Part shown: positions 15,661 through 23,046 of the stretch, piece after piece | Layout: each line of letters starts with the position of its first letter | How positions within the stretch are numbered: position 1 is the first letter of the stretch | Assembly: GCA_028703545.1 (NCBI GenBank) | Contig: JAQVMR010000012.1 | Coordinates: forward strand, 1-23,201 | Source of the DNA: Patescibacteria group bacterium | GTDB taxonomy: Bacteria; Patescibacteriota; Patescibacteriia; UBA1558; S5-K13 | DNA length: 23,201 nucleotides | Direction: 5' to 3' | Translations under genes and position numbers: made by a program | The notes under the pieces: generated by a model | The model's database searches: none | Told to the model about the DNA's origin: nothing | What the model saw: only the letters and a program-made list of their open reading frames with translations

Positions 15661-16905
15661 TTAATAATATTTATTTATTAAATTTTCAAAGTATTTTTTA
15701 TCTTTGTGTGGTGATATGGCTGCTAAATTTACTTTATTTCTTTGAAAAATCTTTCTACCGGCCTCAAGGATATCTTTTTTTGTAATTTTATCAAACTCAT
15801 TTAGTGTTTTTTCTATTGTTTTAATTTTTCCCTTCATAATAAACTGCTCACAATAAAAAGCTATAACATTCATACTATCTTCCATTCTTAGCATAAGCTT
15901 TCCCTTTAAAAACTTCTTTGCCATATTTAATTCTTCTTGTTTTATTCCATTTTTAACAAACTTTTTTAATTCTTTAAAAATATTTTTTACAGCTTCGTCA
16001 ATTCTAGATTTATCAAGTCCGGATAAAATTGTAAATATTCCCGTATCTTCATAATAAGAACTTTCGCATCTTATATAATAACAGAGCCCTAATTTTTCTC
16101 TAATTTTCATAAATAATCTAGAGCTCATGTTTCCACCAAGAATAACTGATAAAAGCTCCAGTGCTTTGTCACATTTATCACCATATTTTACACTTTGAAA
16201 ACCAATTGCAAGATGAACTTGATCCGTATTTTTTTCTGTAAGTTCAATCTGACTTGAATGTTGATATGGTTTAAAAATATCAAAATTTTTATTCTTATTA
16301 AATTCACTTACTTTAAAATATTTCTTAATCAATCTCTTTGCCTCTCTTTCACTAAAATTTCCAGAAATTCCTATAAACATATTTTCTCTCTTATAATACT
16401 GTTTATAAAAATTTAAAATATCATTTCTTGTAATTTTCTTAACGGTTTTTATTTCTCCGCTTATTTGTCTACCTAATGCGTGTCCATCAAAAACACTATT
16501 TTCAATCAAAGAATCTATATTCATAACTGGATTGTCATTATACATATTTATTTCTTCTATTATAACCCCTCTTTCTCTTTCAATTTCAACACTATCAAAT
16601 TTAGAATGAAATATCATGTCAGATAATATATCAAGCGCTAATTCCAAATGTTCTTTTGGTGCTTTTATATAATACCCAGTTTTATCCTTTGAAGTAAAAG
16701 CATTATAATCAGCACCAATTCCATCGAGCTCTTTTGAAATAGAAAATGATGTTGGTCTTTTCTTGGTTCCTTTAAAAAGCAAATGTTCTATGAAATGAGC
16801 CACACCATTGTTTTTTTCATTTTCATATCTAGAACCTGTTTTAACCAAAACTAAAACACTTATAGCGTTTGTTTCATGTAATGGTTTTAAAAATATATTT
16901 TGCAT
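15661..16905 (-). CDS. M16 family zinc metallopeptidase (processing peptidase-like)
   Basis: 414 residues, the usual size of one-chain M16B peptidases. The inverted zinc motif HxxEH is at H37-F-I-E40-H41 with the distal ligand E117 (76 residues after H41) in RGVIIEEI, so the enzyme should be active. A second, inactive-type M16 domain (about 200-400) contains LLSVILGGNMSSRLFMKIREK, seen in two parts, and the Arg-Tyr region LCYYIRCE. The N-terminus is a few residues short of typical relatives. M16 peptidases degrade or process unfolded peptides. It follows the pilin-like gene by 23 bases; a role in handling that protein is only a possibility. Confidence 0.93.
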   Translation of the reverse strand: MQNIFLKPLHETNAISVLVLVKTGSRYENEKNNGVAHFIEHLLFKGTKKRPTSFSISKELDGIGADYNAFTSKDKTGYYIKAPKEHLELALDILSDMIFHSKFDSVEIERERGVIIEEINMYNDNPVMNIDSLIENSVFDGHALGRQISGEIKTVKKITRNDILNFYKQYYKRENMFIGISGNFSEREAKRLIKKYFKVSEFNKNKNFDIFKPYQHSSQIELTEKNTDQVHLAIGFQSVKYGDKCDKALELLSVILGGNMSSRLFMKIREKLGLCYYIRCESSYYEDTGIFTILSGLDKSRIDEAVKNIFKELKKFVKNGIKQEELNMAKKFLKGKLMLRMEDSMNVIAFYCEQFIMKGKIKTIEKTLNEFDKITKKDILEAGRKIFQRNKVNLAAISPHKDKKYFENLINKYY

Positions 16906-16928
16906 TTATTAAATTAGTTAAGTAGAGC

Positions 16929-17846
16929 TCAATTAACACAACCATTTTCATTCTTATTACAATAATTTGCCGTCCTACATGTCTTAGAAACAAGAAACCC
17001 TTTATTATCACAACAACAATTACTTTGGCAATTTATATTGTGGCTACACTTGATATTGAGCCCACTTTTTTGCTTTTTACAACAAATCTTTGAACCACCA
17101 CCATCACAATAACCAAATGCAATTTCACCACAATTAGCCCTAATGGAACAATTAAATCTTGAACTACAAGGACTTCTTTTTCCACAACACATATCTGTAT
17201 CATTATCACACTTACCAATTTCACAATCCCACTCTTCACTGTTATTATTATATTGCTCCCACGGTATACACGTTTTATCAGGATTATTTTCTAAACAAGT
17301 TAAAACAGCTATTGGTGGCTGTTGACCCTCACTTTCATGATGTGGATCTGCCGCATAGCGTTCGTTATAATACGTGGGATCGAGTCCATTATTTACAGGC
17401 TTTATAGATTCTATATTTTCACCTGAAAGTGGATCAACATCCAAAACCTTTATCCTAACCAATTCTGGATTTACTGTGTATAAAATTAAATGTGAACAAG
17501 CCAACAAAATCAATCCAGTTATAGCATTTTTAATTCTTTCTTTTGCTTGTCCTATTTTATTCTGATTACCACCAGCCGTCACCCACTGAAATCCAGCAAG
17601 TATTAATATTATCACAGCTACTATTCCTGATAGACTGAGAAGATAAGAATATAATACATTTCCAAATGTACCCATAAGACCACCGTCTACTTTAAAGCTC
17701 TTATAAAATCCAGGAATACCTATTTCTGGCGTAAAATATATATCATCAACAGAGTGGGCAATATCTACAATACTAAAATAAAAACTAAATACAATAATAA
17801 ATATAAAAAATGAAGCAAATAATAGTTTATTTTTTTTGTTTTTCAT
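16929..17846 (-). CDS. VirB2/TrbC-like pilin protein with 20-cysteine C-terminal domain
   Basis: 305 residues. A lysine-rich start and hydrophobic stretch (8-31) look like a signal peptide or anchor. The two-helix core resembles VirB2/TrbC-type pilins: helix 1 at about 62-88 ending in FQWVTAGGN, a basic loop (QNKIGQAKERIKNA) and helix 2 at about 109-126. By the positive-inside rule the basic loop is cytoplasmic and both ends are outside. From residue 184 to the end there are 20 cysteines in 122 residues, including CC (220-221, 255-256) and CCC (277-279), which should form disulfides outside the cell. Such a tail is not part of classical VirB2. The gene follows glyS by five bases. Pilin-like relationship is a pattern match; assembly into a pilus is inference. 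Confidence 0.75.
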   Translation of the reverse strand: MKNKKNKLLFASFFIFIIVFSFYFSIVDIAHSVDDIYFTPEIGIPGFYKSFKVDGGLMGTFGNVLYSYLLSLSGIVAVIILILAGFQWVTAGGNQNKIGQAKERIKNAITGLILLACSHLILYTVNPELVRIKVLDVDPLSGENIESIKPVNNGLDPTYYNERYAADPHHESEGQQPPIAVLTCLENNPDKTCIPWEQYNNNSEEWDCEIGKCDNDTDMCCGKRSPCSSRFNCSIRANCGEIAFGYCDGGGSKICCKKQKSGLNIKCSHNINCQSNCCCDNKGFLVSKTCRTANYCNKNENGCVN

Positions 17847-17851
17847 TTATT

Positions 17852-19267
17852 TTATATTTTTAATTTGAAATAATTTATTAAATTTTCTATTTTTATTTTT
17901 TCTTGTTTCATTGTGTCTCTATCACGAACAGTTATTTCATTTTTTTCTAAAGTATCAAAATCAATTGTTAGGCAATATGGTGTTCCTATTTCGTCTTGAC
18001 GTCTATATCTTTTGCCGATATTTCCATTATCATCAAATTCACACATATATATTTTTTTTAAATCATTAAAAATCTCAAGTGCTTTATCAACTAGTTCTTG
18101 TTTGTTTTTTAAAAGTGGAAAAACAGCTATTTTTATTGGTGCTAATTCGGGCTTTAATTTTAAAACCACTCTTATGTCGTTTTCAATATTTTCTTCTGTA
18201 TATGCTTCTGAAATTAAAGCTAAAAATGTTCTATTTACACCAACCGATGATTCAACCACATGAGGAATAAATTTTTTAGAAGTTATAGGATCTGTATAAC
18301 TTAAATCTTGTCCGGAAAATTTAGAATGCTGAGATAAATCATAATTACCTCTCGCATGAATTCCTTCTAATTCTTTAAATCCGAATGGAAAATTATATTC
18401 TATGTCATAGGCTTCTTTTGCATAAAAAACTAAATTTTCATGTTTATACCATCTTAAATTTTCTTCTTTAATCCCCATATCAAGATAATAATTCCATCTA
18501 TATTCTTTCCATTTTTTGTATTCCCTCATTTCGTCTTTTGGATTAACAAAATATTGCATTTCCATTTGTTCAAATTCACGAGTTCTAAAAATAAATTGAC
18601 GAGCCGTAATTTCATTTCTAAATGCTTTTCCAATTTGTGCAATCCCAAATGGAATTTTTACTCTTGTTGAGTCAAGCACATTTTTATAATTTACATAAAT
18701 ACCCTGACACGTCTCACCTCTTAAATAAATTGGATCTTTATCAAAATCAGAAGAAAAATTTCCCAAATTTGATTCAACTAATAAATTAAATTTTTTTATT
18801 TCTGTAAATTCATTTGATCCACATTTTACACACTTAATTTTATTTATATTTTTTCTAAATAAATTTTCTATTTGCTCAAGTGGCATTTTTTCATCAACAC
18901 TAATACCCATTTCTTCTAAAAAGGTGTCAACCCTGAATCTAAAATGACATTTTTTACATTCTGCAAGTGGGTCTGAAAAACCAGATACATGTCCACTCGC
19001 TTCCCAAATTTTTGGATGCATAAAAATAGCACTATCAAGTCCAATTATATTATCTGTAAATTGCACCATATACTTCCACCAAAATCTTTTTATGTTATTT
19101 AAAAGCTCCACACCATATGGACCATAATCATAGATAGCTGCAAATCCTCCATAAATTTCAGATGAAGGATACACAAAACCCCTTCTTTTACAAAAGGAAA
19201 TAATTTTGTTCATCTTTTCATTGGTTTCAATATTTGTATTATTGACTTTTTTTTCTTTTTTTGTCAT
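17852..19267 (-). CDS. glyS: Glycyl-tRNA synthetase, single-chain (alpha2) type
   Basis: 471 residues, the archaeal/eukaryal-like and Gram-positive form of GlyRS rather than the alpha2-beta2 form. Visible: the N-terminal KRRGFVYPSSEIYGG and YDYGPYG, motif 2 KAFRNEITARQFIFRTREFE (214-233), motif 3 in VVESSVGVNRTFLAL, and an anticodon-binding domain over the last ~100 residues. An insertion carries CKKC (104-107) and CVKC (146-149), probably one zinc site. The reading frame starts at ATG 19267; another Met at residue 19 would leave all motifs intact. No Shine-Dalgarno. A promoter lies just upstream, so it need not depend on the AAA+ unit. Confidence 0.96.
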   Translation of the reverse strand: MTKKEKKVNNTNIETNEKMNKIISFCKRRGFVYPSSEIYGGFAAIYDYGPYGVELLNNIKRFWWKYMVQFTDNIIGLDSAIFMHPKIWEASGHVSGFSDPLAECKKCHFRFRVDTFLEEMGISVDEKMPLEQIENLFRKNINKIKCVKCGSNEFTEIKKFNLLVESNLGNFSSDFDKDPIYLRGETCQGIYVNYKNVLDSTRVKIPFGIAQIGKAFRNEITARQFIFRTREFEQMEMQYFVNPKDEMREYKKWKEYRWNYYLDMGIKEENLRWYKHENLVFYAKEAYDIEYNFPFGFKELEGIHARGNYDLSQHSKFSGQDLSYTDPITSKKFIPHVVESSVGVNRTFLALISEAYTEENIENDIRVVLKLKPELAPIKIAVFPLLKNKQELVDKALEIFNDLKKIYMCEFDDNGNIGKRYRRQDEIGTPYCLTIDFDTLEKNEITVRDRDTMKQEKIKIENLINYFKLKI

Positions 19268-19298
19268 AAATATTATATTTTACAATTAACTAACAATC

Positions 19299-19328
19299 AT
19301 TATACTATTAAACAAACACTTAAAACAA
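19299..19328 (-). promoter_or_regulatory. Probable promoter of glyS and following genes
   Basis: Minus-strand -35 TTGTTT (19323-19328), 18-base spacer, perfect -10 TATAAT (19299-19304), 31 bases before the glyS ATG. It sits just after the stop codon of the AAA+ gene; no terminator separates the two. Confidence 0.5.
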
Positions 19329-19329
19329 G

Positions 19330-21996
19330 CTATATTTTATTGGCTTTTTCTATTCTTATTTGTCCTCCTTTTTCTAACATAACCCTATCTCTTCTATCTA
19401 TTCTATTAGTTAAAAGCATAGTTGCTAAAGAATTATTTACTCGCTCTTCAATTGTTCTCGCAAGCGGTCTAGCGCCAAATTCACGACTAAATCCAATTTC
19501 CGCCAATTCTTTTATGGCATCTCCAGTCGCAGAAAAAAACATTCCTTTTTCTTCAAGACGCTTTGTAATTTTATTCAACATTAAAACAGTAATTTGCTCA
19601 ATTTCTTTTTGGGTCAGTGGTCTAAATAAAATTATTCCATTAAATCTGTTCAAAAATTCTGGTCTAAAATTATCCCTTAATTTATTCATTATTAAATCAT
19701 TTTTTATAGTTTCTAAATTAACACCTTCTGCTAATTTATCTTGCAAATAAAAAGACCCTGCATTTGAAGTCGCTATAATTATACAATTTGTAAAATCAAC
19801 AGTTTCTCCCTTTGAATCAGTTAATCTTCCATCATCCATAACTTGTAAAAACACATTTAAAATATCGGGGTGAGCTTTTTCTATTTCATCAAGAAGCAAT
19901 ACACAAAATGAATTTTTCTTTATTGCCTCAGTAAGCATTCCGCCCTCTGAACTTCCCTCAAAACCAATTAATCTTGCAATGGATGATCTTTCTTGATATT
20001 CACTCATGTCTAATCTTATCATGTTATTTTCATTACCAAAAAATATTTGTGTCACTGTTTTTGCAAGTTCTGTTTTTCCAACTCCAGTTGGTCCCAAAAA
20101 TAACAAATTTGCTATTGGTTTGTTTTCATCCCTTAGTTCTGTTCTTGCTCTTCGAAGTGCTGATGAAACCATATTTACTGCTTCATTCTGACCTATAATT
20201 CTTTCGTGCATTATTTTTTCCAAATTTAAAAGTTTTTCAGACTCTGAAATTGTTATTGATCCAAGTGGAATATTAACCTTCTGAGATATTAATTTTGCAA
20301 CATCTTCGGCTGTTACTAATTTTTTATCTTTTTGTGATTTTACTAATACAGCCACCTCTTCCATTATTCTAATTGCTTTTACTGGTTGCTTAAAAGTATG
20401 AATATATTCATTTGTAAGTTTTACAATTTTTTCGATTGCTTGATATGAAAAATATATCTTGTGTTTATATTCTAATGCAAAAGATCTTGATTCTAAAATC
20501 TGAATAGTGTCATTAAAATCTGGTTCTGGAAGATCTATTATATTCATTGTTGAAATCAAAGAATTGTCTTGTAAATATTTTTTATACTCGGCCTCGCTTG
20601 TTGTGCCTATTACAATGATTCCATATCTTTGAATACTATCTGCTAATAAATTTGAAAGATCAATATTATTGTTAAAAACTGATACGACACCAACTATATT
20701 ATGTATATCGCTTATTACAAGTATTATATTTCCAGATCTTGCAACCTCCTCCATTATTTTCATAAACATAAATTCAACATTTCCTCCGCTTGAAGCTTCT
20801 GATACAAATTTTGTCAAAGAAAGAGACACCAGTCTTTTATCTTTAAATTGATCTGGAACATCTTCTGCCGCCATTTTGTTTGCCAAGCCCTCCAACATAC
20901 TATCCTTACCCACTCCAGGTACCCCTATTAGTAAAACCCCTTTATTGGAAGTTTCGATTGATCTATATATTTCATCTATTTTTTCATCCCTGCCAACGAT
21001 TAGATTTAGATAACCGAATTTTGCAAGATGAGTTAAATCAGAACTAAACCTATCAAGTAGTGGAGTTGCTATTGCCGTCATAGATCTATTCATATTACCA
21101 CTTGGTTTATAAGAAGATCTTTTTCTATACTTTTTATATAATTCCGCCATATCATCTCTTAACTTTATCCAAGCAATAGCATTTTTTAATTGATTTCCAT
21201 CAACGCCCATGTCAAAAAATAGTTCAAATATTCTTTCATCGACAGATGAAATTGCCATAAGCAAATGACTTATTTTTACATATTCAGATTTACTTAAAAA
21301 TCCAAAATAATAACTATTTAAAACTGAATCTAAAAAATACGCTTTTTCGGATCCAGGATCTTTTAAATTATTTAATAAAATTTGAACCTTTGATCTTAAT
21401 AATTGATCTGAAATTCCCAATCTACTCAAAATTACAATAAAATCTAAATTACTCAACATTACATATAAAACATGTAGTGGGGATATACTTTGTTTATTCA
21501 TTATAGCTAAATAATGTGCATCAAATAATGCTTTTTTTACTGGCTTTGAAAGAGCATTATATGAATTAAATGATTTATGTTTTGAATTTTCTGCATCATC
21601 TAAATTTACAATAGATTCTCTTGTATTAGATGTCATTTGTATTCTATAAAAAAGAATCATAAGGGCTAAAACACCAAAATAAAAAACTAAAATTTTTGAA
21701 TCCAACCATGTGGTTTTTGAAAATATATTCAACTGAGAAGAATAAATAGTAGAAAGATAATAAAATATTGATAAAATACCTATTAATCCTAAAATTCCAA
21801 GAATTGTATTAATAATTACATACAATGCTGATTTAAAATTATCTAAAAATATTGATTCTTTTGAAAATGATTTTTCAAAATAAATAGAATAATTAGCTAT
21901 CTGAAGATAATATTTATTTGAGTGACAATAAGAACAGTTTATGTTTTCTTTGCAATTTTCACAATAAATAATTTTTGCTTTTTCTAAATTTTTCAT
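19330..21996 (-). CDS. Membrane-tethered Clp-like double AAA+ ATPase with degenerate first ATPase domain
   Basis: 888 residues. Order: zinc-ribbon-like CENC (12-15) and CSYC (21-24); two membrane helices (about 55-83, 102-120); a Clp N-like helical domain (about 148-275); D1 (about 320-550); D2 (about 590-885). D1 keeps a Walker A lysine but reads GVPGVGKDS (358-366), Asp replacing the Thr/Ser that binds magnesium. Its Walker B is ISD430-I431, lacking the catalytic Glu, and the arginine-finger region (usually ALERRF) reads SLISTM (479-484). D2 is canonical: GPTGVGKT (635-642), DE (703-704), FLNRF with R784, and sensor-2 GARP (841-844). It should remodel proteins at the membrane using D2. There is no ClpB-type middle domain. 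Translation is coupled to the upstream membrane protein through an ATGA overlap. Confidence 0.9.
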   Translation of the reverse strand: MKNLEKAKIIYCENCKENINCSYCHSNKYYLQIANYSIYFEKSFSKESIFLDNFKSALYVIINTILGILGLIGILSIFYYLSTIYSSQLNIFSKTTWLDSKILVFYFGVLALMILFYRIQMTSNTRESIVNLDDAENSKHKSFNSYNALSKPVKKALFDAHYLAIMNKQSISPLHVLYVMLSNLDFIVILSRLGISDQLLRSKVQILLNNLKDPGSEKAYFLDSVLNSYYFGFLSKSEYVKISHLLMAISSVDERIFELFFDMGVDGNQLKNAIAWIKLRDDMAELYKKYRKRSSYKPSGNMNRSMTAIATPLLDRFSSDLTHLAKFGYLNLIVGRDEKIDEIYRSIETSNKGVLLIGVPGVGKDSMLEGLANKMAAEDVPDQFKDKRLVSLSLTKFVSEASSGGNVEFMFMKIMEEVARSGNIILVISDIHNIVGVVSVFNNNIDLSNLLADSIQRYGIIVIGTTSEAEYKKYLQDNSLISTMNIIDLPEPDFNDTIQILESRSFALEYKHKIYFSYQAIEKIVKLTNEYIHTFKQPVKAIRIMEEVAVLVKSQKDKKLVTAEDVAKLISQKVNIPLGSITISESEKLLNLEKIMHERIIGQNEAVNMVSSALRRARTELRDENKPIANLLFLGPTGVGKTELAKTVTQIFFGNENNMIRLDMSEYQERSSIARLIGFEGSSEGGMLTEAIKKNSFCVLLLDEIEKAHPDILNVFLQVMDDGRLTDSKGETVDFTNCIIIATSNAGSFYLQDKLAEGVNLETIKNDLIMNKLRDNFRPEFLNRFNGIILFRPLTQKEIEQITVLMLNKITKRLEEKGMFFSATGDAIKELAEIGFSREFGARPLARTIEERVNNSLATMLLTNRIDRRDRVMLEKGGQIRIEKANKI

Positions 21997-22376
21997 CTTT
22001 GTAATAAAAATTTATAATTTACAATAATTCCATATATCACAATAATTGGTAAAAAAGACCATGATATAAATAAAAATGAACAAAAAACAAATACAAATAT
22101 CACACAAATTAATTTAAACATGAGCATTATTAATCTCATAAAAAAACTTATTAAAATGCCAGTAACATCTCTTTGTCCATACATTGGTTTAAAAAGATAT
22201 TTTACTTGAATAGAGAGTCCTAAACCCTCCCATGCATCAGTAAATATTTTGAAACATTTTAGAAGTGCTTTATAAATTCCCTTTGAATACCACCAAATAG
22301 GAAAATACAATATTCCATAAACGATAAAATCAATAAGAATAATTTTTAATATTTTTTTAAAAAAAGTTTTATCCAT
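21993..22376 (-). CDS. Small membrane protein coupled to the Clp-like ATPase
   Basis: 127 residues with hydrophobic segments at about 9-29 and 72-100, and a further one near 104-122. Between the first two is an amphipathic stretch with WEGLGLSIQ and the motif YLFKPMYGQRDVTG followed by ISFFMRLI, which looks conserved in type (Pro-Met-Tyr-Gly-Gln before a helix). From memory, similar motifs occur in uncharacterised proteins beside Clp-like ATPases in other Candidate Phyla Radiation genomes; I could not verify this. Its TGA stop overlaps the ATG of the 888-residue ATPase (ATGA, 21993-21996), so the two are translationally coupled and may form one membrane complex. Confidence 0.8.
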   Translation of the reverse strand: MDKTFFKKILKIILIDFIVYGILYFPIWWYSKGIYKALLKCFKIFTDAWEGLGLSIQVKYLFKPMYGQRDVTGILISFFMRLIMLMFKLICVIFVFVFCSFLFISWSFLPIIVIYGIIVNYKFLLQR

Positions 22377-22458
22377 TTAAATGTAGTTAAAATAAGAATA
22401 ATTTAAATACAGAAAATTGCCTATCATATGATAAGAAAAATTCTTTCTAGCTATATAT

Positions 22459-22488
22459 ATTTTACCACAAAATTTAATTTTTTGATAA
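22459..22488 (-). promoter_or_regulatory. Possible extended -10 promoter of the membrane protein/AAA+ unit
   Basis: Minus-strand -35 TTATCA (22483-22488), 18-base spacer, -10 TAAAAT (22459-22464) preceded by TGG (extended -10 pattern TGn). It lies about 80 bases before the ATG at 22376; the DNA between contains a tatcatatgata palindrome and nothing else I recognise. Confidence 0.4.
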
Positions 22489-22505
22489 AAATTTACACTA
22501 TATTG

Positions 22506-22547
22506 AAAAATAAAATAGGGAGCTAACTTATTAAGTCAAACTCCCTA
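22506..22547 (-). terminator. Rho-independent terminator of the orphan gene, overlapping its stop codon
   Basis: Minus-strand stem tagggag (22547-22541) with ctcccta (22522-22516). The loop can pair further (actt/aagt), and a T-rich tract follows. The TAG stop codon (22545-22547) is the first three bases of the stem. Confidence 0.75.
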
Positions 22548-22934
22548 ATCCCAATTATATGTTGAGGGACCTAGATCTATTTCTGTCTGGATCCATTTTT
22601 CTTGTGATAGTTTTTGTTTTTCATGATTTTCTTCTTTAGGAAAAACAATAAAATTGCTTTTATCTAAATGAAGATCCTCTAAACGATTCGGGGCTTTGTT
22701 AAAAATCTCCATAGCAATAGGAAACGCTGAGTGCTCTTCATTGACTTTTATCAATTTAAAAGCCCTTAGCTCATTCTCCAATACTCCATAATATGGTTTA
22801 TGAGGTATTTTAGTTGCAAAATGTGTACAAATCTGCAACTCATAAAATCCTCTGCTCGGGTGATTGCCTTGTTTTATACCACCCATATAAATCGCCCAAT
22901 AATAGGCGACTTTAGATTCTCTTACCGAATTCAT
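22545..22934 (-). CDS. Orphan soluble protein with strong expression signals, unknown
   Basis: 129 residues, no signal peptide or membrane helix. It is rich in aromatic and charged residues (YYWAIYMGG, GFYELQICTHF, KPYYGVLENELRAFKL) and ends in an acidic, tryptophan-containing tail. I recognise no family or catalytic motif; a small alpha-beta fold is likely. The start is fixed by GGGAGGT three bases before the ATG. It is monocistronic, with a consensus extended -10 promoter and a terminator overlapping its stop codon. Its composition is less AT-rich than the adjacent membrane-protein genes, as for the other short genes with strong ribosome sites in this window. Confidence 0.8.
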   Translation of the reverse strand: MNSVRESKVAYYWAIYMGGIKQGNHPSRGFYELQICTHFATKIPHKPYYGVLENELRAFKLIKVNEEHSAFPIAMEIFNKAPNRLEDLHLDKSNFIVFPKEENHEKQKLSQEKWIQTEIDLGPSTYNWD

Positions 22935-22937
22935 TGG

Positions 22938-22944
22938 ACCTCCC
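22938..22944 (-). promoter_or_regulatory. Strong Shine-Dalgarno site of the orphan gene
   Basis: GGGAGGT on the minus strand, three bases before the ATG at 22934. Confidence 0.85.
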
Positions 22945-22963
22945 TTTATATTTTATTATAAAT

Positions 22964-22992
22964 AATATATCATATATTATAATATTTGTCAA
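22964..22992 (-). promoter_or_regulatory. Consensus extended -10 promoter of the orphan gene
   Basis: Minus-strand -35 TTGACA (22987-22992), 17-base spacer, -10 TATATT (22964-22969) preceded by TGA, an extended -10. The expected leader is about 25 bases. It begins just 10 bases after the terminator of the next gene upstream. Confidence 0.8.
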
Positions 22993-23002
22993 TATAAAAA
23001 CC

Positions 23003-23027
23003 AAAAAATCCCAAAAAGAGATTTTTT
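23003..23027 (-). terminator. Rho-independent terminator of the membrane protein at the right edge
   Basis: Minus-strand arms aaaaaatctc and gggatttttt form a ten-pair stem (one G-U) with a five-T loop and a T-rich end. It separates the truncated gene from the orphan gene's promoter. Confidence 0.7.
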
Positions 23028-23046
23028 ATATTAAAATTAATTTATA

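Noticed and set aside
19340..19750. 136-codon open frame on the plus strand
   Set aside because: Antisense to the conserved D2 domain of the Clp-like ATPase, with no ribosome site or recognisable protein.
22377..22544. Possible tRNA or structured RNA in the spacer before the AAA+ unit
   Set aside because: Only a short tatcatatgata palindrome, a weak promoter and the neighbouring terminator are present; no cloverleaf or conserved GC stems.
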